A stretch of 37,977 bases of DNA, taken from NCBI GenBank assembly GCA_014238595.1, contig JABAAV010000002.1:18417-56393 (forward strand), read 5' to 3'. A program made the position numbers and the translations under genes. This document shows positions 25,898 to 33,963 of the stretch, one piece after another. Every line of letters starts with the position of its first letter. The first letter of the stretch is position 1. The notes beneath the pieces were generated by a model that was not told the origin of the DNA, searched no databases, and saw only the letters and a list, made by a program, of their open reading frames with translations. Origin of the DNA: Myxococcales bacterium (GTDB lineage Bacteria; Myxococcota_A; Polyangia; Haliangiales; J016).

Positions 25898-26968
25898 ATG
25901 ATGACAGATCGCAAAGACATAAAGCCAGTGGAGCCTATTGAAGAAGCCCCTGAAGAATCTTATGAAGAATCTTATGAAGAATCCGAAGATGCATCTGAAC
26001 AATCTTCTGAACAATCTATAGATGCTATTGAAATTTTAGATGATGATTCATCGATCGATATCGAAAAACAATGGGTATCTACGTCGAATTCTTCTTCAAT
26101 TGCTAAATATGATTTATTAGCAGCGTATGGATCAGAAGTGCAAAGATTTCCTTTACTCGATAGAGAACAAGAGCATGCGTTAGCAGTTCGTCTCTATGAT
26201 GATGGCGATCAAGACGCCGGAAAAATGCTCGTTCAAAGCAATCTTCGCTTGGTGATGAAAATCGCATATGAATATCGTCGTGCTTATCATCATCTTTTAG
26301 ATTTGATTCAAGAAGGAAATATTGGATTGATGCAAGCCGTTCAAAAATATGATCCACATCGCGGTGTAAAATTATCGACCTATGCTGCATGGTGGATTCG
26401 TGCTTACATGCTTCGTTTTATTATCAACAATTGGCGGTTGGTCAAAATAGGGACAACGCGAGCACAGCGCAAATTGTTTTTTAACTTAAACAAAGAAAAA
26501 CAACGCCTTGAACAACAAGGATTTGCACCAGAACCTAAACTCATTGCAGAAAAACTCGATGTGAGTGAATCAGATGTGCTTGAAATGGAAGCCCGCCTCT
26601 CAGGATCAGATGCTTCTCTTGATGTTCCAGTGTTTGATGATTCTGAAGCAGAGACTAGGGTGAGCAATGTTCCCAGTGCAGAGAAACTTCGACCTGATGT
26701 GATTGCTGAAGACAATGAATTGAAAGATTTGCTTCATGAGAATCTTAAAGGATTTGGAGAAACGCTTAGCGGACGAGATTTTGAAATATTTGAACTTCGA
26801 TTACTTTCTCATACGCCTTTAACATTACAAGAGCTTGGTGATCGGTATGGTATTAGTCGAGAACGTGCTAGACAGCTTGAAAAACGAATCTTGAATCGAC
26901 TTAAAACTTATCTTGAAACACAAATGGGTAACGCCATTGATACAATAAAATCAGACATGCTGGATTAA
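25898..26968 (+). CDS. RpoH-like sigma-70 family factor with an acidic N-terminal extension
   Basis: The 356-residue protein has region 2 (NLRLVMKIAYEYRRA, LIQEGNIGLMQAV, LSTYAAWWIRAYMLRFI), region 3 and region 4 (LTLQELGDRYGISRERARQLEKRI). Overall it is RpoH-like, as in the SigB/SigC group of myxobacteria. The first 50 residues are an acidic Glu/Ser-rich extension built partly from a 12-base tandem repeat (about 25960-25985, EESYEESYEES). This is unusual and could be regulatory. Starts at TTG 25895, ATG 25898 and ATG 25901 are all possible. It is in the same direction as rsmI, with the rsmI ribosome-binding site overlapping its stop. Confidence 0.93.
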   Translation: MMTDRKDIKPVEPIEEAPEESYEESYEESEDASEQSSEQSIDAIEILDDDSSIDIEKQWVSTSNSSSIAKYDLLAAYGSEVQRFPLLDREQEHALAVRLYDDGDQDAGKMLVQSNLRLVMKIAYEYRRAYHHLLDLIQEGNIGLMQAVQKYDPHRGVKLSTYAAWWIRAYMLRFIINNWRLVKIGTTRAQRKLFFNLNKEKQRLEQQGFAPEPKLIAEKLDVSESDVLEMEARLSGSDASLDVPVFDDSEAETRVSNVPSAEKLRPDVIAEDNELKDLLHENLKGFGETLSGRDFEIFELRLLSHTPLTLQELGDRYGISRERARQLEKRILNRLKTYLETQMGNAIDTIKSDMLD

Positions 26969-26977
26969 GGAGTATCA

Positions 26978-27835
26978 GTGTCTTCTCAAACGCAAGGGTG
27001 CCTTTATTTAATTCCAACTCCATTAGGAAATTTGGGAGATATAACCTATCGTGCTGTAGAAGTTTTACGCAGGATTGATATCGTAGCAGCAGAGGATACA
27101 CGTGTGGCGGATCGATTGCTTACACATTTAAATATCACGGTGCCTCAAAAGATTAGTTTTTTTACGGGCAATGAACGGATGCGTTCTGCATATATTATTG
27201 ATGCCTTGAAGATGGGTAAGCATGTTGCTGTCATGAGTGATGCTGGAACGCCAACTATTTCTGATCCCGGTCAAATGTTGATCAAAAAAGCCATCGAATG
27301 CAATATTGCAGTTGTGTCTTTGCCAGGTCCTGTTGCAGGGATTACAGCATTGGTTGCCAGTGGTCTTCCCACGGATCGCTTTTTGTTTGTTGGATTTCTT
27401 CCGAAAGAAGAAGGCAATAGACATCAACAAATCGGGACGTTACGTCAAGAATCTTCCACAATGATTTTTTATGAATCACCACATCGTGTTTTGACAACAT
27501 TACAGGATATGCGTGAAGCGTTTGGATCAATGCGCAAGGCATGTGTGGCACGAGAAATCACCAAAATCTATGAAGAATATTTGCGTGGCACGATCAATGA
27601 ATTGATAGAACAGATTACTGAAAAACCTGTTCGAGGTGAATGTATGATTATCGTAGAAGGTTGTGATGACGATGTTAATACTGTTTGCGTTGAAGACGCT
27701 ATGAATGCCTTGTTAAAAGATGGTGTTGGATTGCGTGATTCAGCCGCAAGACTTGTTATTGTGACAGGAAAATCTCGCCGTGAATTGTATCAATTAGCAT
27801 TATCGCTTCAAAGGAAGCATGATTCATCAACATAA
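26978..27835 (+). CDS. rsmI: 16S rRNA (cytidine 1402-2'-O)-methyltransferase
   Basis: The 285-residue SAM-dependent enzyme methylates the ribose of C1402 in the decoding centre. The N-terminus LIPTPLGNLGDITYRAVEVL and AEDTRVADRLL are diagnostic, and VMSDAGTPTISDPG and PGPVAGITALVASGLP form the SAM-binding tetrapyrrole-methylase fold. The start is GTG at 26978, fixed by AAGGAG at 26967-26972 with five bases spacing. The Shine-Dalgarno shares its first bases with the stop codon of the sigma gene. Confidence 0.96.
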   Translation: MSSQTQGCLYLIPTPLGNLGDITYRAVEVLRRIDIVAAEDTRVADRLLTHLNITVPQKISFFTGNERMRSAYIIDALKMGKHVAVMSDAGTPTISDPGQMLIKKAIECNIAVVSLPGPVAGITALVASGLPTDRFLFVGFLPKEEGNRHQQIGTLRQESSTMIFYESPHRVLTTLQDMREAFGSMRKACVAREITKIYEEYLRGTINELIEQITEKPVRGECMIIVEGCDDDVNTVCVEDAMNALLKDGVGLRDSAARLVIVTGKSRRELYQLALSLQRKHDSST

Positions 27836-27858
27836 AAGATGGATTGTGTTACGGTTTT

Positions 27859-29265
27859 ATGGTGAATGTTGAGAAACAAAAATTACTTCGTTATCTTCCT
27901 AAGATTGATGATCTGTTATCCCTAGAGATTGTCAAACAAAAAAAGGCACCTCATAAGATTGTTGTAGAAGCGATTAGAAATGTTATTGAATCTTATCGCA
28001 ATGCTATTTTATGCGGAGATATGACCGATGTTATTGTTGATGCTCATGACATCGTCAATGAGATTGATAAAATCTTACAACCATCGTTACGTAAAACAAT
28101 TAATGCTACAGGTGTGATTCTGCATACAAATCTAGGTAGAGCTCCATTGCCACTCCAATCGATCGAATCTGTATCCGAGATTTCTTTAGGTTATGGAAAT
28201 CTTGAATATGATCTTGAAAAAGGTCAACGTGGATCGCGTCACGATCATATTGCTTCGTTGTTATGCGCCATCACAGATGCTGAAGATGCTGTTGTGGTTA
28301 ACAACAATGCCGCAGCTGTATTGCTTGGATTGGCCGCATTAGGTCGTCAAAAAGATGTTATTATTTCACGTGGAGAATTAATTGAAATAGGTGGATCATT
28401 TCGTATTCCTGAAGTGATGGCTATTTCGCGTGCGAATCTTGTTGAGGTTGGTACAACGAACAAAACACATCTTAAAGATTATAGTGCTGCGCTATCTACA
28501 GACACATCGTTGTTGTTGAAAGTACATCGATCAAATTTCTCTATTGAAGGATTTACATCAGATGTCGATGTCTCTGATTTAGTTGAATTGAGCAAAGGTC
28601 ATGCCATTGATGTGATGGTTGATCTGGGTTCAGGCATGCTCCTTTCACAAGAGGCGTTAAAAAAAGCAAAGCTGCCTATTGAACTGGATGTATCAAGTTG
28701 CATTAATTCAGGGGCTTCGCTTGTTACGTTTTCGGGTGACAAATTATTAGGAGGACCACAAGCAGGTATCTTAGTAGGAACAAAAGCTTGTATTGAGCAG
28801 GTACGTTCACATCCTTTAATGCGTGCACTTCGTCCAGATAAAATGACATTGGCAGCATTGTATGCTGTGTTATCGTTGTATCATCAAGGCAAAGAGCGAG
28901 AGATCCCTACAGTGTCCATGTTGCTGATAGACAAAGATTCATTGCATGTAAAAGCACAAAAGTTATATCAACACATTATAAACAACGGACATGTCCCAGA
29001 GTTTGTCTCGATCGATATCATAGAATGTATATCTAAGGTCGGTGGTGGTGCAATGCCTCAAGCATCCATGTCATCATGGGGGATAGCAATACGTTTTGCA
29101 AAAACTTCTGCGATTAACATTTCTTCTTTAGAAAAAAACATGCGTACTTCACAGACCTCTGTGATTGCGCGTATTGCAGATGATGCATTGATTTTAGATG
29201 TTCGTACCATTTTTGAAGATGAATTTGATTGTGTCTGTGACGCACTTGCCAATGCATGGAGTTAA
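27859..29265 (+). CDS. selA: L-seryl-tRNA(Sec) selenium transferase
   Basis: The 468-residue PLP enzyme converts seryl-tRNA(Sec) to selenocysteyl-tRNA(Sec). The pyridoxal lysine is Lys295 in TFSGDKLLGGPQAG, the same number as in the E. coli enzyme. INATGVILHTNLGRAPLP and NNNAAAVLLGLAAL are also diagnostic. The ATG at 27859 is chosen because an upstream TTG at 27844 adds residues outside the family. It lies 23 bases after rsmI. The organism should therefore make selenoproteins, although selB, selD and tRNA-Sec are not in the window. Confidence 0.95.
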   Translation: MVNVEKQKLLRYLPKIDDLLSLEIVKQKKAPHKIVVEAIRNVIESYRNAILCGDMTDVIVDAHDIVNEIDKILQPSLRKTINATGVILHTNLGRAPLPLQSIESVSEISLGYGNLEYDLEKGQRGSRHDHIASLLCAITDAEDAVVVNNNAAAVLLGLAALGRQKDVIISRGELIEIGGSFRIPEVMAISRANLVEVGTTNKTHLKDYSAALSTDTSLLLKVHRSNFSIEGFTSDVDVSDLVELSKGHAIDVMVDLGSGMLLSQEALKKAKLPIELDVSSCINSGASLVTFSGDKLLGGPQAGILVGTKACIEQVRSHPLMRALRPDKMTLAALYAVLSLYHQGKEREIPTVSMLLIDKDSLHVKAQKLYQHIINNGHVPEFVSIDIIECISKVGGGAMPQASMSSWGIAIRFAKTSAINISSLEKNMRTSQTSVIARIADDALILDVRTIFEDEFDCVCDALANAWS

Positions 29266-29275
29266 ATCGACACCA

Positions 29276-30238
29276 ATGACCGCGATACATAAACACTATG
29301 AGTTTGAAGGGTGTTCAACCGCCAAAAGTCCTCGGCTCGATAAGTTTCTTGTTGAGATTGATTGTGGACTAACACGTTCTCAAATTAAACGACTCATTGA
29401 ATCAAAAGATATTACCATTAACAATCATTCAACGACCGTGAATTATAAACTTAAAAACGGAGATGTGATTGATGTTTGTATTCCACAAGTTGTTGAATCT
29501 TATATCAAACCTGTTGCGATGGATTTATCTGTGCTTTATGAAGACAGCCATTTGATTGTCATCGACAAACCGGCAGGGTTGGTTGTTCATCCTGCACCAG
29601 GACATTTAGATGATACGTTGGTTAATGGTTTACTAGCGCATTGTGTTGATTTGTCAGGTGTTGGTGGCGTGCTTCGTCCAGGTATTGTACACCGTTTAGA
29701 CAAAGACACATCAGGTGTGCTTGTTGTTAGCAAAACGGATGAGACTCATCATGCCTTAGTGACGTTGTTTCAAGAACGTGATTTAACACGTGAATATGTC
29801 GCGTTAGTATCGCCTTGTCCAAAACAACAAGAAGGTGTCTTTGAAACACAGTATGGAAGACATCCCATACATCGAAAGAAGTTTTCATCACTTGTTGAGG
29901 ATGGAAAAACAGCCATCACGCATTATAAGATTGAACAATCATTTGGAAAAAAAGCAGCAATGATCCGTTGTCGATTAGATACAGGTAGAACCCATCAAAT
30001 TCGTGTGCATTGTGCCGATCACAAAACACCTGTATTAGGTGATGCTGTTTACGGTTATCGACAACGAGAGCCTTTGTTACAAAAAATCGACAAAATACTT
30101 GGTCGCCAAGCGTTGCATGCACAACTGTTAGCATTTGTTCATCCTCAAACAGGGATGGATATGCGATTTTCATCACCCATACCTCATGATATGCAACAAG
30201 CCATAGCGATACTTGGCAGCGAAGAGTTTTTGCGATGA
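29276..30238 (+). CDS. RluA/RluD-family 23S rRNA pseudouridine synthase
   Basis: The 320-residue enzyme has an N-terminal S4 RNA-binding domain (about 14-65: RLDKFLVEIDCGLTRSQIKRLI) and the catalytic domain. The catalytic aspartate is in GIVHRLDKDTSGVLVV, preceded by DKPAGLVVHPAPGH. GRTHQIRVHC is also typical. It is closest to RluD by eye and by its pairing with pgeF. The frame opens earlier inside selA, but the ATG at 29276 gives the family start. The stop overlaps the pgeF start by four bases. Confidence 0.94.
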   Translation: MTAIHKHYEFEGCSTAKSPRLDKFLVEIDCGLTRSQIKRLIESKDITINNHSTTVNYKLKNGDVIDVCIPQVVESYIKPVAMDLSVLYEDSHLIVIDKPAGLVVHPAPGHLDDTLVNGLLAHCVDLSGVGGVLRPGIVHRLDKDTSGVLVVSKTDETHHALVTLFQERDLTREYVALVSPCPKQQEGVFETQYGRHPIHRKKFSSLVEDGKTAITHYKIEQSFGKKAAMIRCRLDTGRTHQIRVHCADHKTPVLGDAVYGYRQREPLLQKIDKILGRQALHAQLLAFVHPQTGMDMRFSSPIPHDMQQAIAILGSEEFLR

Positions 30239-30978
30239 TAAAAATTGTTAAATCTTCAATAATTTCCGATGAATTATTTATACATGGATTCCCTGAACGG
30301 ACAGGAGGGGTTTCTACAGGTCTTTGTTCGTCGTTAAACTTTGGATCTCGATGTGATGATCGTGTAGAAAATGTCATCGAAAATCATAATCGTTTGAGCC
30401 GTGACATAGATGTATTGAATGATGAGATGGTCATCGCTGCTCATGCCCATGGCACTGTTGTTTGGAACACTGACGTTACAGAGAACAAACCTCAAGAACA
30501 TGATGGATTGGTGACAGGACAGCGCGGCAAACTTTTATGTGTCTATGGCGCAGACTGTATCCCCATTGTATTGTGCGATTCAAAATCTAAACAATGTGGT
30601 GCTGCTCATTCAGGATGGCGTGGTACAGCTGCTGGAATTGCCAAAAACATGGTGTCAATGATGGTGTCATTAGGGAGTCGACCTGAAAACATCTGTGTTG
30701 CTTTGGGTCCTTCGATTGCCGCTTGTTGTTTTGAAGTGCAAGACGATGTATTCAATGTTTTTGAAAAAATATCATCTCAAAGCGTACAGAAACGAGATGG
30801 CAAATGTTTTGTTGATTTACATGCAACAACACGAATCATGCTTGAGCAAGCCGGTGTCAAGCCATACAACATCGATGACAATCCTCCCTGTACCTGTTGC
30901 CATCCAGAGCGTTTTTTCTCTTACCGTAGAGATGGTAAAAAAACAGGCTCACACATTGGGTTTATCGGGTTACGGTAG
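30235..30978 (+). CDS. pgeF: Peptidoglycan editing factor / purine nucleoside phosphorylase, YfiH family
   Basis: The 247-residue protein belongs to the YfiH/YlmD laccase-domain family, variously described as a peptidoglycan editing factor and an adenosine-phosphorolysing enzyme. Zn-site residues are in AHAHGT, VYGADCIPI and AAHSGWRGTAAGI; later motifs are GPSIAACCFEV and the cysteine-rich CTCCHPERFFSYRRDG. The rluD-pgeF order is widely conserved. Its 3' end overlaps the end of the convergent TolC-family gene by 17 bases. Confidence 0.93.
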   Translation: MIKIVKSSIISDELFIHGFPERTGGVSTGLCSSLNFGSRCDDRVENVIENHNRLSRDIDVLNDEMVIAAHAHGTVVWNTDVTENKPQEHDGLVTGQRGKLLCVYGADCIPIVLCDSKSKQCGAAHSGWRGTAAGIAKNMVSMMVSLGSRPENICVALGPSIAACCFEVQDDVFNVFEKISSQSVQKRDGKCFVDLHATTRIMLEQAGVKPYNIDDNPPCTCCHPERFFSYRRDGKKTGSHIGFIGLR

Positions 30979-32530
30979 GAAGAATATCGATATTATAAGT
31001 TAAGAGCAAATCACCCGTTAATGCCAGCAATGTTGCTGTGGCTTGTAGTGAATCAATAACGGCACGAGAACGACTCAATTTTGCTTTTTCAAGTTCTTCT
31101 TGTCTGCGTAACACATCAAAATTAGTGGCACTTCCATTTTGAAAACGATTTAACTCAATGTCAGCATTTTGCTGTGCTAATTTGATGGATGTTGTTGCGA
31201 TATCAAAACGTTTTTCAGCGGAGCGAATCGTATCAGCAGTACGGATGACTGAAACTGAAACTTCCCGTTTTGTTTCTTCAAATGACAGTGTTCTACGATG
31301 TGCTCGTAACGCTGCATTTTTATGGACACCTTCTGCGTAATTGTTTTCAATTGATCGGGAATACGTTAACGACAATGTTCCTTGGTAATCTTTAAACGTT
31401 CCCATGCGTTCTATTGCTGTTTTAAAATTTTCTGAGAATCCCAATGGCGTAACACTGGCTCTCAAATCTAATTGAGGGAGTGTTGCATCTTTGCTCACAG
31501 CCATATCAATTTCTGTTTCATTAAGATGATTCTTGGATAACGCAAGATTAGGGTTTTTGTTATGAGCACGATGGAGCAATACGTTAGTGTCCTTAGGTGC
31601 TTGTACAACCATTGATGGAAGCGATGTCATGAGTGTGATGTTGTTGTATCCGATTTCCATCCCTGCTAAACGCCGTAATTCTAATGATCGATCATTGATT
31701 TTAATTTGTGCACTTAGCAATGATTCTTTTTTGACAGCCAATGTATATTCTACAGCCAGTCGCTCACTAGGGGCTACAACCCCTGCTGCAATCGCGTCAT
31801 TAGTGATTTTTAATTGAAGCAGAGCAAGGTCAAACGAAGCCTTTTGAATCGCTTTTTCTTGAATGGCGTAAGCCAATTCCCAATAAGTTAAAATAATACG
31901 ACGGATATACTCAGTGTTTGTTGCTGTTTGTTGTAGCAAAGCTGTGTTTTTATCAATCAATGCTTTTTGTTGTTCAGAGCGTGCCACTGTTTTGCCTGCA
32001 CCACGCAACAAAGGTTGTGTGAACGATAATGAAAAGGATGTATTGTATGTTGTGCTTTCAAAGGGGGCATCGAGAAAATCATCAAACGATGTGTCGGATT
32101 GATCATCTGAGAGAGAGACTTTGGATTTTCGTTGTTCGGTAGATCCTGAAATATCAAGCGCAAGGGTTCCCCCAGAAGATATGCTCCGAGCGATTTGGCT
32201 TGAAAGATTCAGTGTATTGTTCTCAACAAGCTGTACAGGTTGTCCTTGCACAAGATCTTTGCGAAAGACTGAAGCATTTGTTGCAATACTTAATCGCCAG
32301 TCATCAAGACCGGCAGCTTGAAGTTCATTGGCATGCGCTGATGAAACATCGAGTGCTGCTTTGGAAATTTGTGAATTTTGTCTAACAGCAACATCAAGAA
32401 TCTCTTTGATCGATGTCGTTGATGGTGTTGACGGTGTTGCAAATCCTGTTGATGCGATCATCAAGAATCCAACACAGATGGTCATGACCCATAACACTCT
32501 GGAGGCAGTATTGTTTGTGTAAAATATCAT
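30962..32530 (-). CDS. TolC-family outer-membrane efflux protein
   Basis: The 522-residue product has a signal peptide (about 1-32, ending STGFATP) and two long helical repeats typical of outer-membrane efflux proteins, with TSFSLSFTQPLLRGAGK and TLSLTYSRSIENN as strand segments. It would form a trimeric channel through the outer membrane and periplasm. No pump genes adjoin it; the MacB-type operon at 8796-13106 could supply one. It is divergent from the microcompartment operon and convergent with pgeF. Confidence 0.92.
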   Translation of the reverse strand: MIFYTNNTASRVLWVMTICVGFLMIASTGFATPSTPSTTSIKEILDVAVRQNSQISKAALDVSSAHANELQAAGLDDWRLSIATNASVFRKDLVQGQPVQLVENNTLNLSSQIARSISSGGTLALDISGSTEQRKSKVSLSDDQSDTSFDDFLDAPFESTTYNTSFSLSFTQPLLRGAGKTVARSEQQKALIDKNTALLQQTATNTEYIRRIILTYWELAYAIQEKAIQKASFDLALLQLKITNDAIAAGVVAPSERLAVEYTLAVKKESLLSAQIKINDRSLELRRLAGMEIGYNNITLMTSLPSMVVQAPKDTNVLLHRAHNKNPNLALSKNHLNETEIDMAVSKDATLPQLDLRASVTPLGFSENFKTAIERMGTFKDYQGTLSLTYSRSIENNYAEGVHKNAALRAHRRTLSFEETKREVSVSVIRTADTIRSAEKRFDIATTSIKLAQQNADIELNRFQNGSATNFDVLRRQEELEKAKLSRSRAVIDSLQATATLLALTGDLLLTYNIDILPTVTR

Positions 32531-32664
32531 CAGTCGTGAAAAATGTGATTGGGTGGCAACCCTGTTAAAATACCCGCAGGAGTCTATCTTGTGTGTACGA
32601 TCTCGTCAAAGGGGGATCGTGTTGTCTAGATCTTTATTATGTGATGTGTTACGAACTATCCCTC

Positions 32665-33288
32665 ATGGATGTCAAGCTTAGAACCTATACATTTCTCGAT
32701 GCCCTTCAACCGCAATTAGCAACATTTATGGGCAAAACAGTCCGTGGTTTTTTGCCCATTCCTGGTCAAGCCTCTCTATTTGTTGAAATTGCACCAGGTA
32801 TTGCGATCAATCAAGTGACCGATCGTGCACTTAAGGCGACCAAAGTACAACCTGCACTTCAAATTGTGGAGCGTGCCTATGGTCTTTTGGAAGTCCATCA
32901 TGATGATCAAGGGGAAGTGTTATCTGCTGGAGAGCAGATTTTGCAATTTATTGACAAAAAAGATGTTGATCGCTTGGCGCCACGTGTTGTGACCAGTCAA
33001 ATTATTCATGGCATCAGTGCCTATCAAACACAGATTATTAATCGAACATCGTCAGGTATGATGGTATTGCCTCAAGAAAGTTTGCTTTTCATTGAAACTG
33101 AGCCAGCAGGATATGTGGTTTTGGCAGCCAATGAAGCTGAAAAAGCGGCTCCTATTTCATTAATTCAGGTTACGCCGTATGGAGCTTTTGGTCGGCTTTA
33201 TTTGTCGGGGTCAGAAGCCGCCGTTGATGCAGCCGCTAAAGCAGCAATCGCTGCATTAGAGAGCGTCTCTGGACAATCAGTAAAATAA
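32665..33288 (+). CDS. BMC-T tandem-domain shell protein (stacking type)
   Basis: From the ATG at 32665 the 207-residue protein holds two BMC folds and forms trimeric pseudohexameric tiles. The sequence (TYTFLDALQPQLATFMGK, PIPGQASLFVEIAPGI, AAPISLIQVTPYGAFGRLYL) resembles the CcmP/CsoS1D-like BMC-T proteins of Haliangium ochraceum, which can stack to gate a large pore; the resemblance is from memory. The frame is open from a GTG at 32593 with an AGGAG (32578-32583) in front, so a longer form with 24 extra residues is possible. It is the first gene of the microcompartment operon. Confidence 0.88.
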   Translation: MDVKLRTYTFLDALQPQLATFMGKTVRGFLPIPGQASLFVEIAPGIAINQVTDRALKATKVQPALQIVERAYGLLEVHHDDQGEVLSAGEQILQFIDKKDVDRLAPRVVTSQIIHGISAYQTQIINRTSSGMMVLPQESLLFIETEPAGYVVLAANEAEKAAPISLIQVTPYGAFGRLYLSGSEAAVDAAAKAAIAALESVSGQSVK

Positions 33289-33303
33289 TATGTTGATCAA
33301 GCG

Positions 33304-33356
33304 TTGATTAGGATCGAATTAAGTCGTAATTTACACCTTAATATTAGAAATGGAGA
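33304..33356 (+). promoter_or_regulatory. Possible internal promoter and ribosome-binding site of the BMC-H gene
   Basis: A 76-base gap separates the first BMC-T from BMC-H, wider than elsewhere in the operon. TTGATT (33304-33309), 17 bases and TAATTT (33327-33332) give a weak sigma70-like pair. GGAG (33352-33355) precedes the ATG. An extra promoter would fit the high copy number of BMC-H tiles. The elements are weak. Confidence 0.3.
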
Positions 33357-33364
33357 ATTGAACG

Positions 33365-33652
33365 ATGGCTGATGCTTTAGGAATGATTGAAACAAAAGGC
33401 TTTGTGAGTATGGTCGAAGCGGCCGATGCGATGGTTAAAGCCGCAAAAGTTGAGCTTGTTGGTTATGAAAAAACAGGCGGTGGTTTTGTGACGGCAGTAG
33501 TTCGTGGTGATGTTGCAGCGGTTCGTGCTGCTACTGAAGCAGGTCAACGTTCTGCAGAGCGTCTTGGTGAGGTGGTATCAGTACATATTATTCCACGCCC
33601 TCACATTAATGTAGATATCGCTCTTCCTTTGGGACGACAATCTACTCAATAA
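33365..33652 (+). CDS. BMC-H hexameric shell protein
   Basis: The 95-residue single BMC-domain protein forms hexamers that tile the facets of a microcompartment. MADALGMIETKGFVSMVEAA begins the fold, the pore loop is KTGGG (36-40), and IIPRPHINVDIALPLG ends it. It resembles the Haliangium ochraceum BMC-H very closely from memory, pore included. The ordinary family pore is KIGSG. This is the third shell class needed with BMC-T and BMC-P. Confidence 0.97.
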   Translation: MADALGMIETKGFVSMVEAADAMVKAAKVELVGYEKTGGGFVTAVVRGDVAAVRAATEAGQRSAERLGEVVSVHIIPRPHINVDIALPLGRQSTQ

Positions 33653-33662
33653 TTTTAGGCTT

Positions 33663-33956
33663 ATGCTACTTGGAAAAGTAAGCGGTACTGTAGTTTCGAC
33701 ACGCAAAGAACATTTGTTGGATGGGTTAACATTGTTACTCATTGAGCATTGTCTCCCCAATGGTAAAGGGCAAGGTACATTTCTTGTTGCAACCGATTCG
33801 GTGAGTGCAGGTATTGGTGAAATCGTTCTTTATACGACGGGAAGTTCTGCGCGACAAACCGAATTAACGACAGGCAAGCCCATTGATGCCACTGTGATGG
33901 CAATTGTAGATTCCATTGATATGGGTGGCAGTACAGAATATCTTAAAGATAGTTGA
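33663..33956 (+). CDS. BMC-P pentameric vertex protein (EutN/CcmL family)
   Basis: The 97-residue protein caps the vertices of the shell. The N-terminus LLGKVSGTVVSTRKEHLLDG and the segments VATDSVSAGIGEIVLYTTGSSAR and PIDATVMAIVDSID are family-diagnostic. It lies ten bases after BMC-H, and the aldehyde dehydrogenase starts seven bases after its stop. Only one BMC-P is in this locus; Haliangium carries several. Confidence 0.95.
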   Translation: MLLGKVSGTVVSTRKEHLLDGLTLLLIEHCLPNGKGQGTFLVATDSVSAGIGEIVLYTTGSSARQTELTTGKPIDATVMAIVDSIDMGGSTEYLKDS

Positions 33957-33963
33957 GTTGGTC

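Noticed and set aside
32540..32592. A sigma54-type promoter (GTGGCAACCCTG region) before the microcompartment operon
   Set aside because: The -24 GG could be placed but the required GC at -12 is missing at the right spacing.
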